Notes: generated from the sequence alone by a model not told the origin. DNA of 64,000 nt from Paraburkholderia phosphatilytica (GCF_003443895.1 NZ_QQOA01000022.1:1-64000), one strand, 5' to 3'; counted from the stretch's first letter, positions 1 through 8,951 are shown. Program-made: numbers and translations.

Positions 1-198
1 TGAACACGACCCGCAAACCACCCGCGAACCGCGCCCAACCACACCTTCCCGCTTCCCCGCGCCCCGTTCCCGAAGCGCGAAAGACCGAGATTCTAGACAC
101 ATGATCGTGGACATGCAAGCGCTTATTTTGCGCACGCTAAAGACACTCGCCGGCAAGCGATGAAGTGCAGTGAACGTTGACGCGCAATGCGATTTCAC

Positions 199-759
199 TT
201 AGGCGGGCATCGCCTTTTCCATCACGCGTTCGACAACCTGAAGGTAGTGATCGATATCGGGCGTCGCCATTCCCGCGACCTTTGCGCGGTCGTCCCAGCG
301 TCGCAAACGCAAAGCATCCTGCGCATACGCTTTGCCAAGAAATGCTTGCGCTGCTTCGTCGCTAAAGATGCCGCCTTGCAGTTCAAGGCTACGCACCGAA
401 TCCGCTGAAAGGCGCTCGAAGTAACCCGGCTCGATCGCGCACAGGCAGCGCTTGGCATCGACATGCAGCCTGATCGGTTCGAGCACGGCTTCCGGCAACG
501 CAGGCCTAAGGAACGGCAGCACGAAATACTGATGCAGGTCGTCGATGCGCCGCGTCGTGGGCGATTCGCCTTTGCGGTTCAGCAAATGTCCAAGGTCATG
601 CAGGAACGCTGCGGCAACGAGTTCGTCGCTTGCACCTTCCTGTTCCGCCAGCGCCCCGCTTTGCAGTGCATGTTCGAGCTGGGTCACGGGCTCGCCGCTA
701 TAAGCGAGACTTCCGTGGCGATCGAACAGCATGCGAACGTCGTCAAGACTCAAAGCCAA
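199..759 (-). CDS. PhnZ-like HD-domain protein of phosphonate operons
   Basis: The 186-residue protein belongs to the HD-domain family that recurs in phosphonate degradation operons and includes PhnZ, a mixed-valent di-iron oxygenase that cleaves the C-P bond of 2-amino-1-hydroxyethylphosphonate. Visible features are Y20 and E23 in an YSGEPVTQLEH segment, H30, the HD pair at H54-D55 in AAFLHDLGHLL, and a late Asp in RRWDDRAK, so the di-iron ligand set looks complete. It is the last gene of phnA-phnY-HD and starts 4 nt after the phnY stop. The start used is a TTG preceded by a G-rich stretch; an ATG nine codons in (at 732) is the alternative. No PhnY*-type 2-oxoglutarate oxygenase, which would supply the known PhnZ substrate, is in the window, so the substrate is an open question. 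Confidence 0.82.
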   Translation of the reverse strand: MALSLDDVRMLFDRHGSLAYSGEPVTQLEHALQSGALAEQEGASDELVAAAFLHDLGHLLNRKGESPTTRRIDDLHQYFVLPFLRPALPEAVLEPIRLHVDAKRCLCAIEPGYFERLSADSVRSLELQGGIFSDEAAQAFLGKAYAQDALRLRRWDDRAKVAGMATPDIDHYLQVVERVMEKAMPA

Positions 760-763
760 CTTC

Positions 764-2215
764 TTACCCCCACGGTAATGAAAACGTCTTCAGATTCGTG
801 AAGCTCTTCATTGCTTCCTGCACGCCTTCCTTGTAGCCGAGCCCGGAATCCTTGATGCCGCCGAACGGCGTCAGTTCAATGCGATAGCCCGGCACCTCCC
901 ATACGTTCACCGTACCCACGCGCAGTTCATTGATGAAGCGCGTGATCGCATCCTGCCGGTTGGTGCAGACACCGGACGACAAACCGAACGGCGTGCCGTT
1001 ACTCAGCCGGATCGCGTCATCGAGCGTGTCGAACGTGAGAATCGGCGACACCGGGCCGAAGGTTTCTTCGCGCACCAGCGTCATCGACGGCGACACGTTG
1101 TCGACGACGGTAGGCGCATAGAGCGCGCCGCGCCGCGTGTTGCCGGTCAACAGCCGCGCGCCCTGCGCGACCGCTTCGTTCACGCGCGACTCGAACAGCG
1201 TCGCCGCGGCTTCATCGATCACCGTGCCCATCTGGTTCGACGCATCGAACGGATCGCCGTACGACCACGCGTGCGTCTTCTCCACCACGAGTTCGGTGAA
1301 GCGCGCCGCCACGCTCTTTTGCACCAGCATCCGCTTCACCGCGGTACAACGCTGGCCCGAGTTCTTGTACGAGCCTTGCACCGCGAGTTCAGCCGCACGA
1401 TCGAGATCCGCATCCTCGAGGACGATCAGCGGATCGTTGCCGCCGAGTTCCAGCACGACACGTCGATAGCCCGCCTTCGCCGCGATCAGCTTGCCGATCG
1501 CGACGCCACCGGTAAACGTCACGAGCTCCGCGAGTGGATGCGTGACGAGTTCGTCGGCAATCTCGCCCGGGTCGCCGGTGATCACCTGCAGCATCGGCGC
1601 GGGCAAGCCCGCTTCGTACAGCAGGTCGGCGAGATAGAACGCCGACAGCGGCACTTTCTCCGACGGCTTGAGCAGCACGCGATTGTTCGTCGCGATGGCC
1701 GGCGCGATCTTGTGCGCGACCTGGTTCATCGGGTGATTGAACGGCGTGATCGCGACGATCACGCCATCGAGCGGCTCACGCTGCGTAAACACGCGGCGCT
1801 TGCGGCCATGCGGCGTCAGATCGCACGAGAAGCTCTGGCCGTCGTCGCGCATCGTTTCGATCGACGCGAAACGCAGCACATCCGCCACCCGCCCGATCTC
1901 GTAGCGCGAGTCCTGTTTCGACAAACCAGACTCGGCGGAAATCAGATCGGATGCTTCCTCGGTCCGCTCACGCAGCAAGGCCGCCGCGCGCTCGAGAATC
2001 TGCGACCGCTCGTACCGCGACAGCGTCGACTGGAACGCCGCCGCATGCTCGAGTGCGGCACGCACATCGTCGACGCTTGCCTTCGGCACGGTGCCGACAC
2101 GCTGCCCCGAATACGGATCGAACACGTCTACCGTACGTTCGCGCGCAACGCGTTTGCCCTGCAGGCGCAGCGTTTCCGCGCGGAACAGCCGATGATCGTC
2201 GCGCGCAGCATTCAT
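764..2215 (-). CDS. phnY: Phosphonoacetaldehyde dehydrogenase
   Basis: This is an NAD(P)-dependent aldehyde dehydrogenase of 483 residues, the usual ALDH length. The catalytic Cys lies in SGQRCTAVKR and the general-base Glu in VLELGGNDP; the TPFNHP and EETFGPVSP segments are also typical. Its place between phosphonoacetate hydrolase and AEP transport genes identifies it as the enzyme that oxidises phosphonoacetaldehyde (from PhnW) to phosphonoacetate. The ATG overlaps the phnA stop (ATGA), indicating translational coupling. A general succinate-semialdehyde-type ALDH would look similar; the assignment rests largely on the operon. Confidence 0.9.
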   Translation of the reverse strand: MNAARDDHRLFRAETLRLQGKRVARERTVDVFDPYSGQRVGTVPKASVDDVRAALEHAAAFQSTLSRYERSQILERAAALLRERTEEASDLISAESGLSKQDSRYEIGRVADVLRFASIETMRDDGQSFSCDLTPHGRKRRVFTQREPLDGVIVAITPFNHPMNQVAHKIAPAIATNNRVLLKPSEKVPLSAFYLADLLYEAGLPAPMLQVITGDPGEIADELVTHPLAELVTFTGGVAIGKLIAAKAGYRRVVLELGGNDPLIVLEDADLDRAAELAVQGSYKNSGQRCTAVKRMLVQKSVAARFTELVVEKTHAWSYGDPFDASNQMGTVIDEAAATLFESRVNEAVAQGARLLTGNTRRGALYAPTVVDNVSPSMTLVREETFGPVSPILTFDTLDDAIRLSNGTPFGLSSGVCTNRQDAITRFINELRVGTVNVWEVPGYRIELTPFGGIKDSGLGYKEGVQEAMKSFTNLKTFSLPWG

Positions 2216-3480
2216 GGCGTCACCACGTGGTTGAGGACGAGATCGAACACGTCGAAATTGCGCAGACGCCTGCCGTCATGCGCCGATGCATCGACGCGCC
2301 GGTTGAACACGAGCGGCACGGTCTGCTCGGAAATGCCGCCATGCGAGCGCAACGGCACCGTGAGCCCCGACAGGTCATGTTCGTCGCGACGCGTGCCGAG
2401 CACCACGTCGCGGCGGCTGACCACCACCACGTCGCCGATGCGATCGCGCGGGAGCTCGAAGCGCTCGCACGCAGCGCGGTTATCCAGCACCGTTTCGATG
2501 CCGTCCGTGCCGCGCAGCCGCTCGATGAGTCCTGCCGCGTCCGCACTTTCAGGCAGATAGATCGTCGCGAACGAACCGAGCGCGCCGTGGTGCACGACGT
2601 ACGGGTCGGTGATCGGCAGAATCACTCGCGCCGCGCGCGCGCCGAGCCATTCGTCCATCACGTCCTGCAGATAGATGACGTTCGGCTCGCCGGTAGCGGG
2701 ATCGTGCTTCGCGTTCATGCCGTGATCGGCCGTCAGACCGATACGCCAGCCCAGTGCGTCGAGGCGCGCCAGATAGCCGTCCATCATCGCGTAGAACGCG
2801 TTGGCGTCCGGCGTGCCGGGCGCGCTCTTGTGCTGCACGTAGTCAGTGGTGGACAGATACATCAGATCGAGGCTGCGCGTTTCAGCGAGCCTCACGCCCG
2901 CTGCGAACACGAACTCGGACAGGCCCGCGCTATAGACGTCCGGCACCGGCAGACCGACCAGCTCGAGCACGTTGTCGATGCCGTTCTCAGCTAGCGTGAC
3001 TTCATTGGCCTTCTCCGCCGAAAAACAGATGCCGTTCAGTTGCCAGCCGAGGAGCCGCCTCAGCTTGTCCTTCGCGGTCACCACCGCGACCGCTGCGCCC
3101 GCATTCGCCGCGGCGGCGAGAATGGTGCCCGCGCGCAGATAGGACGGGTCGTTCATCATCACTTCCGCGCCCTTTCCGCCGTTCGCGTCCGGGTCCCAGA
3201 AGTAGTTGCCGCAGATGCCGTGCACCGAGGGCGGCACACCGCACACGATCGACAGGTTGTTCGGGTTGGTGAACGACGGAATCACGCAGTCGCCCTTGAG
3301 CGCCGTGCCGTCGCGCAGCATGCGGCCGATGAACGGCGCGACGCCCGCGGCGACCGCCGCTTCGAGATAGTCGTACTCGCAGCCGTCCACACACACGACG
3401 ACCACCGGCGCATTGCCCTCGCCGCCCAGCCGGTAACGGCGTCCATTCACATCAATCGTCGTTTGCATTTGCGTCGACAT
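2212..3480 (-). CDS. phnA: Phosphonoacetate hydrolase
   Basis: This 422-residue, two-zinc enzyme of the alkaline phosphatase superfamily hydrolyses phosphonoacetate to acetate and phosphate. The metal and nucleophile residues are visible: D32 in VCVDGCE, the nucleophilic Thr (T71) in SFTNPNN, DYVQH, the ADHGMN Asp-His pair, and a late His in RSHGGIS. There is no signal peptide, so it is cytoplasmic. It is the first of three catabolic genes (phnA-phnY-HD) that overlap or nearly touch. The region upstream, before the GntR gene, carries a 12-bp tandem repeat. A strong Shine-Dalgarno sequence is not evident before the ATG. Confidence 0.93.
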   Translation of the reverse strand: MSTQMQTTIDVNGRRYRLGGEGNAPVVVVCVDGCEYDYLEAAVAAGVAPFIGRMLRDGTALKGDCVIPSFTNPNNLSIVCGVPPSVHGICGNYFWDPDANGGKGAEVMMNDPSYLRAGTILAAAANAGAAVAVVTAKDKLRRLLGWQLNGICFSAEKANEVTLAENGIDNVLELVGLPVPDVYSAGLSEFVFAAGVRLAETRSLDLMYLSTTDYVQHKSAPGTPDANAFYAMMDGYLARLDALGWRIGLTADHGMNAKHDPATGEPNVIYLQDVMDEWLGARAARVILPITDPYVVHHGALGSFATIYLPESADAAGLIERLRGTDGIETVLDNRAACERFELPRDRIGDVVVVSRRDVVLGTRRDEHDLSGLTVPLRSHGGISEQTVPLVFNRRVDASAHDGRRLRNFDVFDLVLNHVVTP

Positions 3481-3574
3481 CGCGATTCATCCGTGTTCAG
3501 CGCGCAGTGCACCGCGCGGCATGCCGTTGATCCACGCGGGTTCAGCCCTGAAGCACCCGCACAACCTGTACCCG

Positions 3575-3650
3575 TTCAATCCGTTCAGTGAAGCCCTCAT
3601 TGAACCGTTCAATGAACCCCTCAGTGAAGACTTCATTGAACGCTTCAACA
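3575..3650. repeat. 12-bp degenerate tandem repeat, YTCANTGAA type
   Basis: Five 9-bp cores (TTCAGTGAA, CTCATTGAA, TTCAATGAA, CTCAGTGAA, TTCATTGAA) start at 3584, 3596, 3608, 3620 and 3632, exactly 12 bp apart. Partial units (TTCAAT at 3575, TTCAAC at 3644) flank them. Two of the cores (TTCAATGAA and TTCATTGAA) are near-perfect dyads. The array fills the gap between the end of the GntR gene and the start of phnA, so it lies in the transcribed leader or promoter of phnA. Confidence 0.85.
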
Positions 3651-3653
3651 TCC

Positions 3654-4355
3654 TTACGCCGTCGCCACGCGCGCATAAGCTTCGTGGACCCGCCGGCGCC
3701 CACCCTCGACATGCTCGCGCAGCAACTTCACGGCCCGCTCCGCATCCCTCGAAGCGATCGCCGTCAGGATCGCGCGATGTTCAGCAAGCGACTGCTGCAT
3801 CGCATCCTCATGCGCCGCCAGCGCCGCGCGTCGAAACAGGCTCAGCTCGCCCACCAGTTGCCGGTACATGCCGAGCAGCTTGCCGTTCCCCGCGCCCGCG
3901 ACGATCGCCAGGTGAAACTCGACATTCGCTCTCGCATAAGCGTCGCGATCGCGCACGTCGAGCGCATCGCGCATCGCATCGACCGGCGCGCGCAACTGCG
4001 CAACCCTCGCCGCGTCGACCCGCTCCGCGAGCAGCGCGCACGCCGCCTCTTCGAGCATCAGCCGCACCGCATAGATCTCGTCGGCCTCCGCGAGCGACAC
4101 GACGCGCACGAACACGCCGCGATGCTTCTCGGTCCGTACGAGGGCCGCCTGCTCGAGCGCGCGAAACGCTTCGCGCACCGGCCCGCGCGATACCGCGAGC
4201 CGCTCGGCCCAGTCGACCTCGTTCAGCTTGTCGCCCGGGGCAAGGCGCCCCGACACGATGTGCTGCTCGATCGCATCGCGCACCCGCTCGGCGAGGGAAA
4301 CATCGCGCGCCGCCTCGACCGGTTCACCCAGAACCATTTGCATATTTTCCGTCAT
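3654..4355 (-). CDS. GntR-family (FCD) transcriptional regulator, probably of phosphonate use
   Basis: An N-terminal winged helix (residues ~20-75, with NEVDWAERLAVSRGPVREAFRALE) is followed by an all-helical FCD ligand domain with its usual metal-site pattern (YAVRLMLEE, NVEFHLAI, SLAEHRAIL, and a late REHVEGG). It sits between the AEP transporter and the catabolic genes on the same strand, which suggests that it senses a phosphonate or pathway intermediate and controls both units; this is inference. The start is uncertain: GTG at 4373, ATG at 4355 (used here) or ATG at 4343, the last with a GGA element just upstream. Confidence 0.85.
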   Translation of the reverse strand: MTENMQMVLGEPVEAARDVSLAERVRDAIEQHIVSGRLAPGDKLNEVDWAERLAVSRGPVREAFRALEQAALVRTEKHRGVFVRVVSLAEADEIYAVRLMLEEAACALLAERVDAARVAQLRAPVDAMRDALDVRDRDAYARANVEFHLAIVAGAGNGKLLGMYRQLVGELSLFRRAALAAHEDAMQQSLAEHRAILTAIASRDAERAVKLLREHVEGGRRRVHEAYARVATA

Positions 4356-4513
4356 TTTGCCATTAATTGCCACATCGACAAACGCGATATGCCGGCAAAC
4401 GGCACATCAAAGGAAAAATTTCAGGCATCGGCCGAGGCCGCGATCAGTAGCGCCGCGAAACATGCAAGCAGCGCTCAACCCAGTCGCGGCATGCATGCAG
4501 CAGCTCGCCCACG

Positions 4514-4593
4514 ATCAGCGCTCGCGCAACACACAACGCTCAACACCGCCACCGCACGCGCGCAGCCACTCCCCCACCATCAGCGCTCGCGCA
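4514..4593. repeat. Pair of 15-bp direct repeats
   Basis: ATCAGCGCTCGCGCA occurs at 4514-4528 and again at 4579-4593, 65 bp apart, in the 255-bp gap between the regulator start and the end of phnV. The gap also holds a small dyad TGCCG-N5-CGGCA at 4390-4404. No gene is evident here. Confidence 0.6.
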
Positions 4594-4610
4594 GCACGCA
4601 GCGACAGCCC

Positions 4611-5465
4611 TCACCGCCGCCGCGGCACCCGCGCGGCAATCAACGTCAACGCCGCGAGCGAAACGAGCAGCAGGATCAGCGACAGCGCCGAGGCCGGCAG
4701 ATAGTAGCCACGCTCAACCTGGCCGACGACGACGATCGGCACCGTCGCGAAGCCCGGCGGGTAGACGGTCAGCGTCGCGCCCAGCTCGCCGAGCGACAAC
4801 GCGAAGCCCAGCGCGAGACTCGCGCGTATGGCGGGCACCAACTGCGGCAGCACGACCCGGCGCAGCACCATCGAAGGCGGCGCGCCCAGACTTGCGGCCG
4901 CTTCGCGCAGGATCGTCAGCTCGGGCCGCAGCGCGGCGGCCGCGCAGCGATAGCAGAACGGCATCACCAGCGCGAGCTGCACCAGCACGACGATCGCGGC
5001 AGAACTCGACAGGTCGACCGGCGCCTTGTGATACGCGATCAGCACCGCGAGACCGAGCACAACGCTCGGCACGCCGTTGGGCATCATCGCGATCGTGTCG
5101 ACGACGGCGCCGAGGCCGCGCCGGTCGCGCCCTTCGAGCGCCAGCGCCAGCCACAAACCGAGCACGGTGCCGAGCACCGCGACGCCGAAGCCGATCTCGA
5201 GACTCGCGGTCAGCGCGTCGAAATCGCTCGAACCGAGCCGCTCGAACCAGCGCGTGCTGAAACCGGACGGCAGGATCGTGCCGGACCAGTGCGACGCGAC
5301 GCTCGACAGCGCGACAACGATCACCGGCAGCACGAACAGCCAGAAGCACAGCAACGCGGCGAACGCGAGGAACGCACCGCCCGCGATGCGCGTCAGCAGA
5401 CTGCGCTGGACGGGACGCGCACGCAGGTGCATCACCGGCAATGCAGCGGGATCGACGTCAGCCAC
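4611..5465 (-). CDS. phnV: 2-aminoethylphosphonate ABC transporter permease
   Basis: A 284-residue inner-membrane permease of the binding-protein-dependent (MetI-like) type. It has about six hydrophobic segments and the cytoplasmic EAA loop AAASLGAPPSMVLRRVVLPQL that docks to the ATPase. It overlaps phnU by 8 nt. The GTG start at 5465 is chosen because AGGAG stands six bases upstream; the next ATG is at 5432. With phnU it forms the membrane pore of the AEP importer. It is the last gene of phnS-T-U-V before a 255-bp gap. Confidence 0.9.
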   Translation of the reverse strand: MADVDPAALPVMHLRARPVQRSLLTRIAGGAFLAFAALLCFWLFVLPVIVVALSSVASHWSGTILPSGFSTRWFERLGSSDFDALTASLEIGFGVAVLGTVLGLWLALALEGRDRRGLGAVVDTIAMMPNGVPSVVLGLAVLIAYHKAPVDLSSSAAIVVLVQLALVMPFCYRCAAAALRPELTILREAAASLGAPPSMVLRRVVLPQLVPAIRASLALGFALSLGELGATLTVYPPGFATVPIVVVGQVERGYYLPASALSLILLLVSLAALTLIAARVPRRR

Positions 5466-6390
5466 GGCGGACTCCTGTATTGCGACGGTTCACGCGGCGA
5501 TAGAGCGCGTACAGCGACAGCGACATCGCGAGCATCACGACCGCGCCCGCGGCCGCGGTCGGCAGATCGAGGTCGACCGTCGCCGAGCTGTAGATCGCCA
5601 CCGGCAGCGTGACGAGGTGCGCGCTGCCGAGCACGAGCAGAATGCCGAACTCGTTCAAGGTCAGCAGGAAACAGAGCAGCGTGCCCGCGGCGATGCCCGG
5701 CCACGCGAGCGGCAGGATCACGCGGAACGCGACCATCCAGCCGTTCGCGCCAAGGCTGCGCGCGGCCTCGATCAGCCGCATGTCGAGCAGCGCGAACGAC
5801 GCGAGCGTCGGACGCACGACGAACGGCGCGTAGAACACCACCTCGGCGAGCACCACGCCGCCGATGCCGAACAGGAAGTCGAGCGGCGGCGACTGCAGAT
5901 GAAAGAGCTGCTGCAGGCCGATGCTGACGGAGCCCTGCGAGCCGTACAGAAAGATCAGCGTGAACGCGACGAGGAACGACGGGAACGCGACGAACAGCTC
6001 GAGAAACCGCGTGACGAGCCGCGCGCCGGGAAATGGCTTGAAAAACAGGATCGACGCGAGCGCGACGCCGAGCAGCGACGCGAGACCCGCACTCAGGAAC
6101 AGGATCCACAGCGTCGTGCCGATCACGCCGCGCGCATCGGGATTGCCGAAAAACGTCGCATACGCATGCAGGCCGAAACCGTGCGCTTCGGTGAGACTCA
6201 GCAGCAACAGGCGCACGAGCGGATAGATCACGATCGGGCCGAGCACCACGACGAGCAGAAACAGCAGATGCCATTGCGCGCGCCGTTCGCGCCGCCGCAC
6301 CGCCGCCGCATGCGAAGCGGCGGTCGCGTCGCGGCGCGCCTGCGCTGCCGCGTCGGCGGCCAGCGCGTCAGGGCTGGATAAGGACGACAT
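5458..6390 (-). CDS. phnU: 2-aminoethylphosphonate ABC transporter permease
   Basis: A 310-residue inner-membrane permease with a cytoplasmic N-terminus rich in Ala/Arg, about six membrane segments, and the EAA-type loop EAARSLGANGWMVAFRVILPL. It pairs with PhnV as the second half of the pore. The ATG has a GAGG element six bases upstream and lies inside the 3' end of phnT (23-nt overlap), so translation is probably coupled. Confidence 0.9.
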   Translation of the reverse strand: MSSLSSPDALAADAAAQARRDATAASHAAAVRRRERRAQWHLLFLLVVVLGPIVIYPLVRLLLLSLTEAHGFGLHAYATFFGNPDARGVIGTTLWILFLSAGLASLLGVALASILFFKPFPGARLVTRFLELFVAFPSFLVAFTLIFLYGSQGSVSIGLQQLFHLQSPPLDFLFGIGGVVLAEVVFYAPFVVRPTLASFALLDMRLIEAARSLGANGWMVAFRVILPLAWPGIAAGTLLCFLLTLNEFGILLVLGSAHLVTLPVAIYSSATVDLDLPTAAAGAVVMLAMSLSLYALYRRVNRRNTGVRRG

Positions 6391-7477
6391 CGTCAGCCTC
6401 GTAGCGCAGGGAAATCCGGGTGCCCTTCTCGGGCGTCAAACCGTGGCCGCGTTGCGTCTGCACGAGCACGGGGTCGTTCGGCATCGCGTCGAGCACGACC
6501 GACACCGACAGCACCGCGCCATACCATTCGACCGACGCGATCTGCCCATGCAGATGGCCCTCGCCGAGCGGCACGATACGCATGCCCTCGGGGCGCAGAC
6601 ACGCGACCTTGTCACGCACGTCGTGCCGCGCATCGCCGAGCGGGAACGCGACGTTCGGCGGCAGCAGATTCGCCGCGCCCAGATAGCGCGCGACGAAACC
6701 GTCGTTCGGCTGGTCGTACAGCTGCTGCGGCGTGCCGAGCTGCGCGATGCGGCCGTCGCGCATCAGCAGCGTGCGGTCGGACAGCACCAGCGCGTCGTCC
6801 TGATCGTGCGTCACGCACACGATGGTCAGGTTCGGCAGCCGCTCGTGCAGCGCCTTCAGCTCCGAACGCACCGACGCGCGCAGGTTTGCATCGAGCGCCG
6901 ACAGCGGCTCGTCGAGCAGCAGCACGTCCGGCTCGATCACGAGCGCGCGCGCCAGCGCGACACGCTGCTGCATGCCGCCCGACAGCTGCGCGGGCATCAC
7001 GTGCCCCGAGTCGCCGAGCTGCACGAGCTTCAGCGCGTCGGCGACGCGCCGCGCGATGTCCTTCGTCGAGATGCCGCGCGCGCGCAGACCGAACGCGACG
7101 TTCTCGAACACCGACAGATGCGGAAAGAGCGCATAGCTCTGGAACAGCAGGCCGAGGTTGCGGCGATGCGGCGGCACGTGCGTGAGGTCGCGCCCCGCGA
7201 CCGTCAGCGTGCCGGCCAGGCCATCGGCCTCGATGAACCCGGCGATGAAGCGCAGCAGCGTGGTCTTGCCGCAGCCGCTGCGGCCGAGCACGGTCAGCAG
7301 TTCGCCGCGCTCGATCGTCAGCGACAGGTCGTCGAGCACGGTGCGCGTGCCGAAGCGCACCGTCAGATGCTCGATCTGCACGCCGCCCGGCGCGCCCTCG
7401 AGGGCTGCGCCGGCGACGTCGGGCGTGGCGTCGAGCGCGCCGGGATGAGCAAGACTGGCTGTATTCACCGGGTTCAT
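6368..7477 (-). CDS. phnT: 2-aminoethylphosphonate ABC transporter ATP-binding protein
   Basis: A 369-residue ABC ATPase of the spermidine/iron-type (CUT1/Fbp-like) group with a C-terminal TOBE-like regulatory domain (residues ~270-369). Walker A is GRSGCGKTTLL, the signature is LSGGMQQRVALARA, Walker B is VLLLDEPLSALD, and the switch is CVTHDQDD. It powers PhnUV. The ATG at 7477 is used; in-frame TTG and GTG codons a few residues upstream cannot be excluded, since the Shine-Dalgarno is poorly spaced. Confidence 0.9.
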   Translation of the reverse strand: MNPVNTASLAHPGALDATPDVAGAALEGAPGGVQIEHLTVRFGTRTVLDDLSLTIERGELLTVLGRSGCGKTTLLRFIAGFIEADGLAGTLTVAGRDLTHVPPHRRNLGLLFQSYALFPHLSVFENVAFGLRARGISTKDIARRVADALKLVQLGDSGHVMPAQLSGGMQQRVALARALVIEPDVLLLDEPLSALDANLRASVRSELKALHERLPNLTIVCVTHDQDDALVLSDRTLLMRDGRIAQLGTPQQLYDQPNDGFVARYLGAANLLPPNVAFPLGDARHDVRDKVACLRPEGMRIVPLGEGHLHGQIASVEWYGAVLSVSVVLDAMPNDPVLVQTQRGHGLTPEKGTRISLRYEADDVVLIQP

Positions 7478-7522
7478 CTCCACTACGGATACGTCAGAAA
7501 CCAACGAACGCCGAAACCAGGC

Positions 7523-8617
7523 TTACTGCGCCGGCTTCACGACATCGAGCTGCTTGCCCGAATTGCCGATCACGTCGTTCTTCCAGCGCGTCGTCCAGTC
7601 GGCCTTCTTCGCCATCACCTGGTTCCAGTCCACCGGCACCAGCTTCACGCCGGCGATCGCCTGCTTCACCGCCTCGCCGTTCTTGCCCGCGAGCGGCACG
7701 TCCGTGCGGCCCGGGATGCCGAAGATGTCCGGCACCTTCGCCTGCACGTCCTTTGACATCAGGTAGTCGATCAGTTTCTTGCCTTCGGTCTGGTTCGGAC
7801 CGTTCTTGATCAGCGCGATCGCGTACGGCAGCTGGAACGTGGTCGGCTTGCCGCCGGGCGCGGCCGCGAGGAAGATCGGCTTCAGCGTCAGGCCGCCGTT
7901 CGCCGCGTCGTCGAGGTCCATCTGCAGGTCGCCGTTCGCCACCGAGATTTCGTTGCGCGACAGCAGCACGTCGAGGTAGCCCGTGCCCTTGGTGTGGAAC
8001 TTCGCGCTCTGCTCGAGCTTCTTCAGGTAGTCGAACGCCTTGTCTTCACCCATCAGCGACGTCGTCAGGATGATCACGGCCATGCCGTCGCCCGCCGTCG
8101 CCGGGTTCGAGTACGCGACCTTGCCGCTGTAGTCCGGCTGCAGCAGATCGGCGAACGTCTTCGGCTCGCTCTTCACGACGTCCGGATTGATCGCGAACGA
8201 GAAGTAGTTGTTGACGAAGGTCGCCCACGCGCCGTTGCTCGCCTTCGCGATCGCCGGCACGCCCTTGTAGTTCGCGCTCTGGTACGGCTGCAGCAGACCC
8301 GCCTGGTCGGCCTGCTGGATGAACGGCGGCAGCGTGACGAGCACGTCGGCCTTCGGCGAATCCTTCTCGACCGTCGCGCGGTTCACGACTTCGCCACTAC
8401 CGGCCGTCACGATATCCACCTTGACGCCTTCCTGCTTCTCGAAAGCCGGCAGCACATCCTTGTACAGGTTCTCGAGACCGTCGGCGGTGTACAGCACGAC
8501 CGAACCGGCTGCCTGCGCCGGCATGGCCAGCGAACCGAAAGCGGCAGCTACCGCGAGTGCCGGCAGGAGCTTGCGCACGATGCGGCCCGTGGTGCGAACG
8601 TGATTCGTCTTTTTCAT
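7523..8617 (-). CDS. phnS: 2-aminoethylphosphonate ABC transporter substrate-binding protein
   Basis: The protein has a Sec signal peptide (KKTNHVRTT, a hydrophobic core, then MPAQAAG) followed by an extracellular binding fold beginning SVVLYTADGLENLY. This is the iron/phosphonate-type periplasmic binding protein of about 340 mature residues. The ATG at 8617 is chosen because GGAG lies nine bases upstream and the signal peptide starts there; longer in-frame readings run into non-coding sequence. It is first in phnSTUV and divergent from phnW, as expected for a co-induced uptake and first catabolic step. Confidence 0.93.
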   Translation of the reverse strand: MKKTNHVRTTGRIVRKLLPALAVAAAFGSLAMPAQAAGSVVLYTADGLENLYKDVLPAFEKQEGVKVDIVTAGSGEVVNRATVEKDSPKADVLVTLPPFIQQADQAGLLQPYQSANYKGVPAIAKASNGAWATFVNNYFSFAINPDVVKSEPKTFADLLQPDYSGKVAYSNPATAGDGMAVIILTTSLMGEDKAFDYLKKLEQSAKFHTKGTGYLDVLLSRNEISVANGDLQMDLDDAANGGLTLKPIFLAAAPGGKPTTFQLPYAIALIKNGPNQTEGKKLIDYLMSKDVQAKVPDIFGIPGRTDVPLAGKNGEAVKQAIAGVKLVPVDWNQVMAKKADWTTRWKNDVIGNSGKQLDVVKPAQ

Positions 8618-8951
8618 CTCTATCTCCGAAAGGCAGAAACCAGACGGTCGGGGGAACCCCGCAACCTGTTGTGATGGAACGGCGGTAGCGTTGCGCCGCA
8701 TGTTGCCACGCTGGCCGGTTTCAGATTGCTGACAACCGGCCATTCCGCAGACGGATCCCCGGCCGGTCTCGCGAGCCGGTGGCGCGCTCGGCGCCCTGAA
8801 GTGCCCGTCCTGTGTGGGCCCGGCAAGAATCACAGGTTTGCGTGACGACGCCGTGACAATTGCAGCGATTTCCATAAAATGACACAATTTGCCAATAAAC
8901 TCCATGTTGCCGATCCCGATGGACGGCATCATCTTGATAGAAGGAGGCGGT
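8618..8951. promoter_or_regulatory. Divergent phnS/phnW control region
   Basis: This 334-bp gap separates the starts of phnS (left) and phnW (right) and must hold both promoters. Close to phnW are two related words on the plus strand, TGACAATTGC at 8854 and TGACACAATTTGCC at 8880. TTTGCCAATAA (8888) resembles TTTGCCATTAA just upstream of the GntR start at 4357. These could be regulator sites, but the evidence is slight. No gene is seen here. Confidence 0.5.

Noticed and set aside
764..2215. PhnY-type dehydrogenase as the missing alpha-ketoglutarate-semialdehyde dehydrogenase of the arabinose pathway
   Set aside because: It is coupled to phnA in the phosphonate operon, 20 kb from the arabinose genes and without their operator.
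3654..4355. This GntR as the regulator binding ATAGT-N3-ACTAT
   Set aside because: The family shape fits, but no copy of the motif occurs near the phosphonate genes, and its location argues for a phosphonate role.
3588..6381. Long plus-strand frames across the GntR and phnV/phnU genes
   Set aside because: Low-complexity Arg/Gln/His translations opposite well-conserved transporter and regulator genes.
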